Origin: Fredricksoniimonas sp964643325
Lineage (GTDB): Bacteria > Omnitrophota > Gorgyraeia > Zapsychrales > Fredricksoniimonadaceae
NCBI GenBank assembly: GCA_964643325.1
Contig: CAZXSE010000001.1
Span: 100,798 to 164,797, forward strand
Direction: 5' to 3'
Length of the DNA: 64,000 nt
Shown here one piece after another: positions 8,901-15,722 of the stretch. The translations under genes and the position numbers were made by a program. Position 1 is the stretch's first letter, and every line of letters starts with the position of its first letter. Below the pieces are notes generated by a model. The model had not been told where the DNA came from and did not search any database. It saw only the letters and a program-made list of their open reading frames with translations.

Positions 8901-9703
8901 CGCAACAAAGCAAAATTCTTACCCGTGTTAACTTCCTTCTCGATCTCGGGAAGAATGACCTGGCGCATGGCATCGGCAGACACTTGCGCGGATGCCGCGG
9001 CAATATCCGTGTTGACCCCTTCAGTGCCGGCGTTCATTCTGCGTGAAAGATAATCCTGTTCCATCATGACCTTCAAATGACTGGCCCCGACAACCGCCGT
9101 ACCATTGACCTCATAGACCGTGGCGCTCTCAGGCATGATCCATACTTTATTGAATGCATTCGCCGGAAGGTCCGCCGAGCCCAGGACTTCACGCGCCTTG
9201 GCATAAACGCGCGACCAGAATTCTTTTCCGAGCGTCGTTTCCGGATAGATCATGGACGCGGAAAGCTGTTTCAGGACATAATCCTGCGCCAGCAGGTCGC
9301 GGCCCATCTGCGTCTGGCCGAACGACTCGGCTGCAATGCGGTCTTGCTCGTATGGCGAAAGGTTCACCCAAAGATCTTTTTCAGGAATGGTCAGCGCGGC
9401 GAGAAAATATTTTACCAGCTTCCTGGTCTCCGCCTTGAGCATGGCCTGATCGGCCTGCGTGTTCCCGCTGTCCACAATAAAATCAAAGACCAGCGGCTGA
9501 TCAGGATGGACCTTGACTGCGCGCAGCATGACCGGAACATAAGCATCCGATACATTGAGCATCTGCCCCGGAACCGGGAGCTCCATCACGCTTTGCGCAT
9601 ATGTGGTGGCAGGCAAAATAAAGCTCGTGGAAAAGAAGACCGCGGCCTGAACAAGAGAAATGCAACGGAAAAAAGAATTCCTGCGGATCCTGTGTGCTGA
9701 CAT
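5981..9703 (-). CDS. Exported-type fusion: Omnitrophota N-domain, UDPGP-like uridylyltransferase, NDP kinase
   Basis: 1240 aa in three parts. Residues 1-38 look like a long signal peptide (basic start, hydrophobic core, TYAQS). Residues ~39-350 are a region I associate with Omnitrophota. Residues ~485-900 match the UDP-glucose pyrophosphorylase (UDPGP) family: NGGLGTS at 494-500, GGHGQLGS at 644-651, GDGTNN at 675-680, TTKTALDKKGGL near 702-713, FNTN at 758-761. Residues ~1030-1160 are a nucleoside diphosphate kinase with RNATHGSDSPEHA; His1139 is the expected phosphohistidine. NDPK regenerates UTP, the UDPGP substrate. SD GGGAG with 8-nt spacing. Export of nucleotide-using enzymes would be strange, so the N-terminus may be a membrane anchor; the fusion is clear, the location is not. 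Confidence 0.85.
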   Translation of the reverse strand: MSAHRIRRNSFFRCISLVQAAVFFSTSFILPATTYAQSVMELPVPGQMLNVSDAYVPVMLRAVKVHPDQPLVFDFIVDSGNTQADQAMLKAETRKLVKYFLAALTIPEKDLWVNLSPYEQDRIAAESFGQTQMGRDLLAQDYVLKQLSASMIYPETTLGKEFWSRVYAKAREVLGSADLPANAFNKVWIMPESATVYEVNGTAVVGASHLKVMMEQDYLSRRMNAGTEGVNTDIAAASAQVSADAMRQVILPEIEKEVNTGKNFALLRQVYQALILAAWYKKNLKESLLSQVYADQGKVAGVAAEDASDKEKIYERYVAAYKEGVFNYIKEDTDPVTQATVPRQYFSGGVDLAQVTATVGVHKVADAAQIPGAAQVSTGELNQVTVAVIQADMAEDNASVPTMSTDVNVFADKLRLAEFDKGYLEGLFAKYVWMKKNPGQEKQLIIDKNFLPSARMTPEDRDKFLGAKDYKTQVRLQENLAAAKSVVLWADEMNGGLGTSVARERYLKEQLGRDKIGAKGTDLYFFLDLSGVDENGDPVVVTKVPVSTTELKYLQVLHTAGDYGKVIMQELVNSESLEPMQKFLNETIYLRDRLNGQLPQLAKRTYRQVLAENNIEIPAEIVQASLPVIDIATDSMTDEFLAPGGHGQLGSMVLQDALTAKLPEGQILIRTVYNGDGTNNAPDPYIVGWMADKKVPIVMISTTKTALDKKGGLIGGEKLAQGGYVTDMLELGQVRGDDQKKIFAEMGLTTGEPGGQLFNTNIALVNYSVLQPFLKELYDIIGPNKFAQIVTPDLILNEKLKGPEKKKVIQLEGAMGSALLNINRFAVTTEDPQVRGLMKKYGFERLLYVVNADTDERETFFTPVKYAWDHWLYADSGYFRIDTATWRLVNNNPGSLPGFGSMDKYYEDVQNVMDAFGHANVDALKEISIKGVVKFEDAILRGKVLIENNTGSEVDLNEHKKDFLLMPDGKIILEDVHVVVNEQGDVTVSTIDAAQSLLENVADAPEPADAAAVTSLAIFQHDFLKNAREGRAVYAMIKPDGVKNKEAIFQEYRDAGFDVITAPAMVLTSEQAKEFYDVHAGKAFFQELVDYISGEGQVIPVFLTLKSGNNAVEKLRALMKDVIRPRFGVPGDLMRNATHGSDSPEHAVLEARRVFGWLNASVVTGRDAGLSQAILPQIAASQDLGGIDFDLAALNLKIERTNEAVTVKVDPAVIERIKAEGVAGFTPVIVNIMPVKTILQ

Positions 9704-9754
9704 TCCGACTCTCCCTCTTTATATTATTTAAAAACCACCCAAAGATTTGTTCCA

Positions 9755-9783
9755 AGTATATCCGCTGATCTTTTGTTTTTCAA
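9755..9783 (-). promoter_or_regulatory. Promoter of the UDPGP-NDPK fusion gene
   Basis: Minus-strand TTGAAA (9783-9778), exact 17-nt spacer, TATACT (9760-9755). A start near 9748 gives a leader of about 45 nt ending in GGGAG before the ATG at 9703, separating this gene from the ROK kinase gene upstream. Confidence 0.8.
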
Positions 9784-9841
9784 GGGCACGAAGTTACATT
9801 ATTTATTATTTGTTGCCGGGCGGGAGTCAGCAGGAAAGCTG

Positions 9842-11170
9842 TTAGGGATAGAGAAAAAGGGCCTTGCGCTCATCGGAAGAATTATAGACTTTGACTGCAG
9901 AAGAAATGCCGATGATCCTGGCTGCAATGCGCTTCTTTTTCAAATAGCGCAGGGCTTTAGGAGAGAATGTGAGCCGTTTATGTTTTCCAAGGACCACAAA
10001 AAGAACATCCGGCCCTTTTTTAGTCAGTTCTTCCACAAGGTCGCTGGTGATATGCGGCGGCACGAACTCCTCGGGCTCCTTGAGCTTGCCGTCAGCCCGG
10101 ATATACAAAGGCTTCTCGATCTTGACCTTGCCTGCCATGATCCTGCCGGCAGAGGTCATCCTTAATTTCGGATAATACGAGGCCGTCAACGCCTTAAGGT
10201 CAATGCCCATGCGCGCCGCGGCCACAGCGCCGAGCATCACGGCATCATCCCCCAACTTAGCGGCAACAACTTTAGGGACGGGCAATCTTTTGAAGAACGG
10301 GTCTTTCTTCAAAGCGCTCTCAACTCTGGGCAGAAAAAAATCCCCGCACGCCTCGATCACGCCGCCGCCAAAAATGAACATCTCCGCATTAAAGACATGG
10401 TTCAATGTCACGCACGCGTGCGCCAGGGTTTCCGCCGCATGGGCCATGGTCCGCGTCACCAGCGGATCCTTGGCTTTCAACGCTTTGGCCAGCGTGCTGC
10501 TCTTGATCTGCCTGAACTTCGGGCCCGCCAGGTCCGTGATGATGGTCTTGGCGCCCTTTTTGATGGCCGCGCGGATATCGCGCTCAATGGCCCAGCGGCC
10601 TGCAACAGCCTCAAGGCATCCGGTATTGCCGCACGTGCACTGCGGCCCCTTGGGATCAACGCAAATATGCCCGAGCTCGGCGGCCGCGCCGTTACGTCCC
10701 GTGACCAGCATGCCCTTGACAATGACCCCGCCGCCAACGCCCGTTCCAGGAAAAAGCCCGATGATGTTCTGCGCCCGCGCCCCGGCCCCGAGCCACTTCT
10801 CGCCCATGACGCCGAAATTCACGTCATTGCCCACGGCCACGCGGACCTTATATTTTTTCTCAAGGACCTTCTTAAGGTCAACCCCGCCCAGATCAATGTT
10901 CGGCGTCACCACGACCTTGCCGTCATTATCCACAATGCCCGGGACCGCAACGCCAATACCCAGCACTGCGTGGAACGGGACTTCCTTGGCCCGCAAAAGC
11001 TCCCGGACCAATTTCTCAATGACGCCCAAGACCTCTTTCACGCCCGCGCCCGGCGGAGTGGCCTCTTTGTGCTGGGCAGCAATGGACCCCGAAGGCGTCA
11101 CAAGCCCACCGTAGACCTTGGTCCCGCCCACATCAATGCCGATAAAATATTTCTCACTCTGACTTTGCAT
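9842..11170 (-). CDS. ROK-family sugar kinase fused to a C-terminal Mth938/DUF498-like domain
   Basis: 442 aa. Residues 8-325 are a ROK kinase: phosphate loop GIDVGGTK (11-18), catalytic Asp116 in GNDVNFG, GTGVGGG (142-148), and the zinc motif GHIC...CTCGNTGC (168-185). It probably phosphorylates glucose or a similar hexose. Residues ~334-442 fit the Mth938/NDUFAF3 (DUF498) fold: AGRIMAGKVKIEKPLYI, HITSDLVEEL, GPDVLFVVLG, then AVKVYNSSDERKALF. I know no established kinase of this composition. SD AAAGGA sits close to the ATG. Its 320-nt upstream region holds two long hairpins. It is a plausible entry point of glucose into the neighbouring glycogen genes. Confidence 0.85.
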   Translation of the reverse strand: MQSQSEKYFIGIDVGGTKVYGGLVTPSGSIAAQHKEATPPGAGVKEVLGVIEKLVRELLRAKEVPFHAVLGIGVAVPGIVDNDGKVVVTPNIDLGGVDLKKVLEKKYKVRVAVGNDVNFGVMGEKWLGAGARAQNIIGLFPGTGVGGGVIVKGMLVTGRNGAAAELGHICVDPKGPQCTCGNTGCLEAVAGRWAIERDIRAAIKKGAKTIITDLAGPKFRQIKSSTLAKALKAKDPLVTRTMAHAAETLAHACVTLNHVFNAEMFIFGGGVIEACGDFFLPRVESALKKDPFFKRLPVPKVVAAKLGDDAVMLGAVAAARMGIDLKALTASYYPKLRMTSAGRIMAGKVKIEKPLYIRADGKLKEPEEFVPPHITSDLVEELTKKGPDVLFVVLGKHKRLTFSPKALRYLKKKRIAARIIGISSAVKVYNSSDERKALFLYP

Positions 11171-11186
11171 AGATCCTTTGATGTTT

Positions 11187-11315
11187 ACTCGACAAGATGT
11201 CTGCAGTCCATGTCCCGTGCGAGTTCCGCAGGCCGTTCCACCAAATCATCTTATTAGAAAAAGGCCGAGGACTGTCTGAGCACCGGGACATGGACAAAGA
11301 CAGATCTTGTCGAGT
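11187..11315. repeat. Long imperfect inverted repeat A (129 nt) upstream of the ROK gene
   Basis: Arm 11187-11220 begins ACTCGACAAGAT and ends CCATGTCCCGTGC; arm 11280-11315 begins GCACCGGGACATGG and ends ATCTTGTCGAGT, its near-perfect reverse complement. Pairing continues inward less regularly (GGCC at 11231-11234 and 11262-11265), leaving a terminal loop of about 27 nt. There is no T-run on either strand, so it is not a simple terminator. In a ROK transcript it would form the 5' UTR, ending just before the SD. Confidence 0.8.
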
Positions 11316-11320
11316 ATATA

Positions 11321-11440
11321 CATGTCGCTGGCGGCTTTTGCCATGCCTCGGCGCTCAGCAGAGAGCGGCCTTTCTTAATTTACGGGAAGCCGCTCTCTAA
11401 TTCGCGCCTCGGGCATGGCAAAATCCGCTATCGCGACATG
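11321..11440. repeat. Long imperfect inverted repeat B (120 nt), adjacent to A
   Basis: CATGTCGC (11321-11328) pairs with GCGACATG (11433-11440). Inside, CTTTTGCCATGCC pairs with GGGCATGGCAAAA, and AGAGAGCGGC (11360-11369) pairs perfectly with GCCGCTCTCT (11389-11398). Only five nt (ATATA) separate it from repeat A. Together they explain most of the 323-nt gap 11171-11493, in which I see no credible gene. A structured RNA or a foldback mobile element would both fit. Confidence 0.8.
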
Positions 11441-11493
11441 CATCGAAACAACCTTATGAATTACACCAAAGCCGCCAGCAACATGCAAATCAT

Positions 11494-12813
11494 CTATTGC
11501 GTCACGCTTATAATAACATGCCGCGAAAAAGCGCGCTCGAACAGATCGCTTTTGATCTTTCCAAATTCAAGCTCCGCCGCGATATCCTTACAGGCAGTCA
11601 ATCCTATTGTAACGTTATCCGTTCCCGCTTCAACCGTAATATCGCTGACCAGGCCCTGGTGCGTGCGATCAAGCCCGTCGGCCAGGCGTACGATCCCGCC
11701 GAGTCGTTCGACCATGACTTTGTGATGATCGGGCAGTGCCGCGAAATATTGATGGCCGGGCTTGGGCAGGGACTTGCGGTGGTAGCGTGCAATGAGCGCC
11801 ACGACCGCGCGCTCACGGTCCGCCAACGGCAGCGTCCTGTCCTCAAGGATCATGTCGCGCGAAGCCTTGTGATGCCCGTCGGCGCCACGCATGATCCCGA
11901 TATCGTGCAAGAGCGCCGCGGCCTGCAAGAGCGCCCGCTGGCGTGCGCCATAACCATGCACGGCGTGCAATGCGTCAAAGATCCTCAATGACAATGACGC
12001 CACCTGCAGCGCGTGCGGCTTTTCATAGCGGCAACGCTCGCCGAACCTGAGGGCCTCTTCGATCAGATCGCCTCTCACGTCTTCCGGCACCACATCCGCC
12101 GGAGAGCATGCCCCGGTGAACGCCTGGACAAGGACCCGTGGGAATCCCTGTGCCTCCATTTCCCTGACAACAAGGGCCATGTCATACGCCACACGGTGGT
12201 TGGCCACGCCAATGCCGGCCGGCGTGATCTCGAGCAAAGAGAATGACGCGCGCCCGTCGCCGCCAAAAGGCCTGCCGACAGACCCGGGATTGACCAAAAG
12301 CGTTGTGCCGATCTCGCGCGAAAAAGCGTCATGCGTGTGGCCGGCGCAAATGATATCCGCATCCGCCCCCCGGGCCATCTCAACAAGGCGCTCTTGCGGC
12401 GTATGCACCGTGATCCCCTCATCGGCACTGGCCGGACTGCCATGGACCAGGAGTACCCGGCGGCCATGCGCATTCACACGCAGGATCTCCGGCAATCCTT
12501 TAAGATGGTCCACAACATCCGGCGCTAGCATCTTGTGTGTCCATGCAAAAATAAAAGTTTTATAGGCCTCTTTTGCGTTGTCGAGGATCTTCTGGACTTT
12601 CGCGGCGGAAACGACCTTCGCGTCGTGATTCCCGGAAATGATATATTGCGCCTTCTCGCGGATCAGGCGATCACATTCATTGGGGAACGGGCCGTAACCG
12701 ACCACATCCCCAAGGCACCAGATCGCGTCATAGGACGTGGCGGCCGCGGCGGCAAGAACAGCCTCGAGGGCCGGAAGATTGGCGTGAATATCAGCAAGAA
12801 GAAGGATCCTCAT
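11494..12813 (-). CDS. Metallophosphoesterase fused to a Ppx/GppA-type HD domain
   Basis: 439 aa. Residues 1-~215 are a YfcE/MJ0936-like calcineurin phosphoesterase with all metal motifs: DIH (8-10), GDVVGYG (36-41), GNHD (61-64), HGSP (124-127), GHTHD (159-162). Residues ~250-439 form an HD domain (HD at 303-304) ending in SDITVEAG, resembling the C-terminal domain of the Ppx encoded three genes upstream (SDITIEVS). Likely a cytoplasmic phosphohydrolase acting on polyphosphate or a nucleotide; the substrate is not evident. It starts within an ATGA overlap with the CHAD gene, so translation is coupled. The frame is open upstream to 12891, but MRILLLADIH is the natural start. Confidence 0.85.
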   Translation of the reverse strand: MRILLLADIHANLPALEAVLAAAAATSYDAIWCLGDVVGYGPFPNECDRLIREKAQYIISGNHDAKVVSAAKVQKILDNAKEAYKTFIFAWTHKMLAPDVVDHLKGLPEILRVNAHGRRVLLVHGSPASADEGITVHTPQERLVEMARGADADIICAGHTHDAFSREIGTTLLVNPGSVGRPFGGDGRASFSLLEITPAGIGVANHRVAYDMALVVREMEAQGFPRVLVQAFTGACSPADVVPEDVRGDLIEEALRFGERCRYEKPHALQVASLSLRIFDALHAVHGYGARQRALLQAAALLHDIGIMRGADGHHKASRDMILEDRTLPLADRERAVVALIARYHRKSLPKPGHQYFAALPDHHKVMVERLGGIVRLADGLDRTHQGLVSDITVEAGTDNVTIGLTACKDIAAELEFGKIKSDLFERAFSRHVIISVTQ

Positions 12814-13691
12814 GAATCGGCAAAACGGTCCAGTTTCGCCCAGATCTTCGCGCGCTTCTGGGACTGCCACAGCTGCACGAAATCCGCGCACGCCGCGGCC
12901 CTGGCTGTTTCACATTCCCGGCGGAGGAACCGCAGGGCTTCGGAAAAACGGTTGCTGCGCCCGGAACTCGCGCGCAGGATGCCGAGAAGTCCCAACCAGA
13001 CGTCATAACTATGGACCGCGCCCAGGGCCGCCTGGACATCCGCGGCCGCCTTAATATGAACGGCCAGCTTCTTGCCGTAAAGCAATTCGAGGTTCTCAAG
13101 GCAGTAACGCAGGTTCTTCGCGGCAATGCGCATCTGATGGAGTTCGGTTTCCCGGCGGGCCTTCTTGACATAAGGCTCCCAGCGCAGCATCTTCTCGAGG
13201 CGGACCGTGATGCGATTCTTGCCCCATTCATCAAGGGTGATCTCGGCGAACGCCAGATCCGGGCTGAGCTTCTCAATGGCGCGGAACACTTTTTCCCGGC
13301 GGGCGCGGTCAAAGGCCTTCGCGATCTTGGGCTGGACCTCGGCCCGGTCCTCAGCGATCTCGTCAATGATCTCACGGATCCCTGCGGCGTATGCCTTAGC
13401 GTGAGGCGCGGCGGCCATGCCCCGCAGGAACGCGATCTTGGTGTCCATGTCGCGCGCATGGCCCAGGATGCCCAACAGCGCCTTCACCCCCTCGATCGGG
13501 AGCTGCAGCTGCCGGCGGGTCATCACATCCTTGATATCCGAGAGGATGCTCTTTAAACGGCGAAGCGCCACGCGCATGCGATGCAGCGCCTCGATATCAC
13601 CCTTGGCGCGGCGCACCGCCTTTTCCTCATCGAGCGCCATGGTCAAATGGCCCTGGATGATCTGTGAAAAGAATATCTTCTCGTCGAGCAT
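12810..13691 (-). CDS. CHAD domain protein (polyphosphate-associated)
   Basis: 293 aa, all helical, covering one CHAD domain. Basic motifs typical of the family occur twice: HRMRVALRRLKSIL near the N-terminus and HQMRIAAKNLRYCLENLELLYG toward the C-terminus. CHAD domains bind polyphosphate through conserved Lys/Arg/His, and this gene is fused by ATGA overlaps to ppk1 upstream and to the phosphoesterase-HD gene downstream. It probably targets proteins to, or organises, polyphosphate granules. The start at 13691 is chosen from the ATGA overlap; an open extension to 13808 lies within ppk1. Confidence 0.9.
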   Translation of the reverse strand: MLDEKIFFSQIIQGHLTMALDEEKAVRRAKGDIEALHRMRVALRRLKSILSDIKDVMTRRQLQLPIEGVKALLGILGHARDMDTKIAFLRGMAAAPHAKAYAAGIREIIDEIAEDRAEVQPKIAKAFDRARREKVFRAIEKLSPDLAFAEITLDEWGKNRITVRLEKMLRWEPYVKKARRETELHQMRIAAKNLRYCLENLELLYGKKLAVHIKAAADVQAALGAVHSYDVWLGLLGILRASSGRSNRFSEALRFLRRECETARAAACADFVQLWQSQKRAKIWAKLDRFADS

Positions 13692-15721
13692 CAGCTGTAT
13701 CTCCCCAGGAACGCCTCCTGAACGCTGAACTTCTCCTTCGCCGCTTTCGCAAGAACATACTTGCGCCCCGCCACAAGTTCGCGCGCGCGCTGATTGTCCT
13801 TCCAGCAATCCTCCAGGACCCCGCGCAGCTGGTCCTTGAAGTCCTGCTTGTAGATCTCGAACAACAGCTCGATGCGCTTGTCAAAATTACGGCTCATCCA
13901 GTCGGCAGACGACAGAAAAATACGGAAATTCGAATTGTTATTGAACAAAAAGATCCGCGAATGCTCCAGGAACCTGCCGATCACGCTCTTAACCTGGATA
14001 TTCTCGCTGAGGCCCGCCACGCCGGGAACGAGGATGCAGATGCCGCGCACCACAAGGCGGACCTTCACTCCCGCGCGGGATGCTTCATAAAGTTTATCAA
14101 CGATCTTCGTATCCTCCAGCGAATTCATCTTCGCGAAGATCAGGCCGGTCTTGTATTCCTTGTGGAACGCGATCTCCTGATCGATCAGTTCCATGAAATA
14201 TTCCCGCAGGTCATAGGGCGCCGAGATCACCCGCTTCCAGCGCGCCGGCTGGGAATATCCGGTAATAACATTGAAAACATCCGAAATGTCGCGCGCAAAA
14301 TCATCATTGCACGTGAAATAACCGATGTCCGTATAAAGGCGCGCTGTCTTCTCATTATAATTACCCGTGGACAAATGAACGTACCGGCGGGTCCGGCCCT
14401 CCTCGCGGCGGATGATGAGCATGATCTTGGAATGGATCTTCATGCCCGCGATGCCGTAAATGACATGGCAACCGGACTCCTCGAGCTGGCGGGCCCAGTT
14501 AATGTTGCGCTCCTCGTCAAAGCGCGCCTTGATCTCGACAAGAACGGTCACCTGTTTCTTGTTCTTGGCCGCGAGCTTGAGCGCGGTCATGATCTCGGAA
14601 TCTTCGCTCGCCCGGTAAAGCGTCATTTTGATGGCCAGCACATCGGGATCGGTCGCCGCGGCCTTGATCAGGTCCACGGTCGGCTGGAACGATTCGAACG
14701 GCATCTGCAGCATCAGGTCATCTTCCCTGATGCGGTCGAAAATATTCTCGTAAGCGGGCCGGGGCGGCACATGGGCCGGATATGATAACCGCGCCTCCGG
14801 GACCTGGGCGGCCAGCTGGAACAGGAATGTCAGGTCCATCTCGCCGGGAACGAACGCCACTTCTTCTTTCGGGAACGCAAGCGCTTCGGTCAGGACATCC
14901 AGAAGCCCGCCCGCGCAATCCTTCTCAACAGCCAGGGCCACCACTTTCGCGCGCGGGCGCTTCTTGATCTCGCTCTCGATGGATGTCAGCAGGTTCGCGG
15001 AAAATTCCTCATCCACCGATAGCTCGCTATCGCGGATCAGGCGGAACAGGGCCGCGCTCTTGATCTCATAACCGCGGAAGAAGTTCTTAAGGTTGTCCCG
15101 CAGGATCTCATCCACCAGGATGAACTCGTGCGTATCGCGGGACGACGGAAGCTTGACCAGGCGCGCCACATTCGCGGGCACCGGAATGACCGCCAGATGC
15201 ATCTCATCCTTGCGCTCAAGATGCACGGCATAGGATGTCGTTCTCGACGGAAGGACGGGAAAGGGATGCCCCTGGTCAATGGCCATGGGGGTCACGATCG
15301 GATACAAGGTCGCGTCAAAGAAACGTTTGACGAATTTCTGCTGGTCCTCGTTCAGGTCGGCGCCCCGGCGCAACAGCACCTTCTCTTTCGCGAGCGCGGG
15401 CTTGAGCTTCTCCTCGTGGATCCGGTACGCTTTTTGGGTCAGCTCCTCCACGCGGCGGCGCACCTCGGCGTGGACATCCTGCAGGTAATAACCGTAATTG
15501 TCGCGGCGGTTGTACTGCGCGTCGATCAAGTTCTTCAGGCCCGCGTAACGGACCATCAGGAACTCGTCGAGATTGTTCATGAAGATGGCCACGAAGCGCG
15601 CGCGCTCGAGCAAAGGATTGTCCGCCTCAAGCGCCTCATCAAGGACGCGCTCATTGAACATCAGCCAGCTGATGTCGCGGTGGATGTACTTGTCCTGGTC
15701 CTGAAGCTGTTTTTCCGCCAT
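13691..15721 (-). CDS. ppk1: Polyphosphate kinase 1
   Basis: Reversible transfer of ATP gamma-phosphate onto polyphosphate. 676 aa, near the usual ~690. The N-terminus HRDISWLMFNERVLDEA is the Ppk1 signature. The catalytic part has the first phospholipase D-like histidine motif MKIHSKIML and the VHLSTGNYNEKTARLYTDIG block, with the second domain near the C-terminus (VKSVIGRFLEHSRIF). The ATG is one nt after the ppx stop, and the TGA overlaps the CHAD start. Synthesis (ppk1) and degradation (ppx) enzymes are co-transcribed. Confidence 0.97.
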   Translation of the reverse strand: MAEKQLQDQDKYIHRDISWLMFNERVLDEALEADNPLLERARFVAIFMNNLDEFLMVRYAGLKNLIDAQYNRRDNYGYYLQDVHAEVRRRVEELTQKAYRIHEEKLKPALAKEKVLLRRGADLNEDQQKFVKRFFDATLYPIVTPMAIDQGHPFPVLPSRTTSYAVHLERKDEMHLAVIPVPANVARLVKLPSSRDTHEFILVDEILRDNLKNFFRGYEIKSAALFRLIRDSELSVDEEFSANLLTSIESEIKKRPRAKVVALAVEKDCAGGLLDVLTEALAFPKEEVAFVPGEMDLTFLFQLAAQVPEARLSYPAHVPPRPAYENIFDRIREDDLMLQMPFESFQPTVDLIKAAATDPDVLAIKMTLYRASEDSEIMTALKLAAKNKKQVTVLVEIKARFDEERNINWARQLEESGCHVIYGIAGMKIHSKIMLIIRREEGRTRRYVHLSTGNYNEKTARLYTDIGYFTCNDDFARDISDVFNVITGYSQPARWKRVISAPYDLREYFMELIDQEIAFHKEYKTGLIFAKMNSLEDTKIVDKLYEASRAGVKVRLVVRGICILVPGVAGLSENIQVKSVIGRFLEHSRIFLFNNNSNFRIFLSSADWMSRNFDKRIELLFEIYKQDFKDQLRGVLEDCWKDNQRARELVAGRKYVLAKAAKEKFSVQEAFLGRYS

Positions 15722-15722
15722 G

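Noticed and set aside
5984..9700. Several plus-strand open frames opposite the UDPGP-NDPK fusion gene
   Set aside because: Fragmented and antisense to a continuous 1240-aa coding sequence with conserved motifs.
9842..11170. Possibility that the ROK kinase is a polyphosphate glucokinase, given the nearby polyP genes
   Set aside because: The ATP-type ROK zinc motif and GTGVGGG loop look ordinary; I do not see the distinct polyphosphate glucokinase pattern.
11197..11400. 67-codon plus-strand frame across the twin hairpins
   Set aside because: No SD or conserved features; the sequence is explained by the two inverted repeats.
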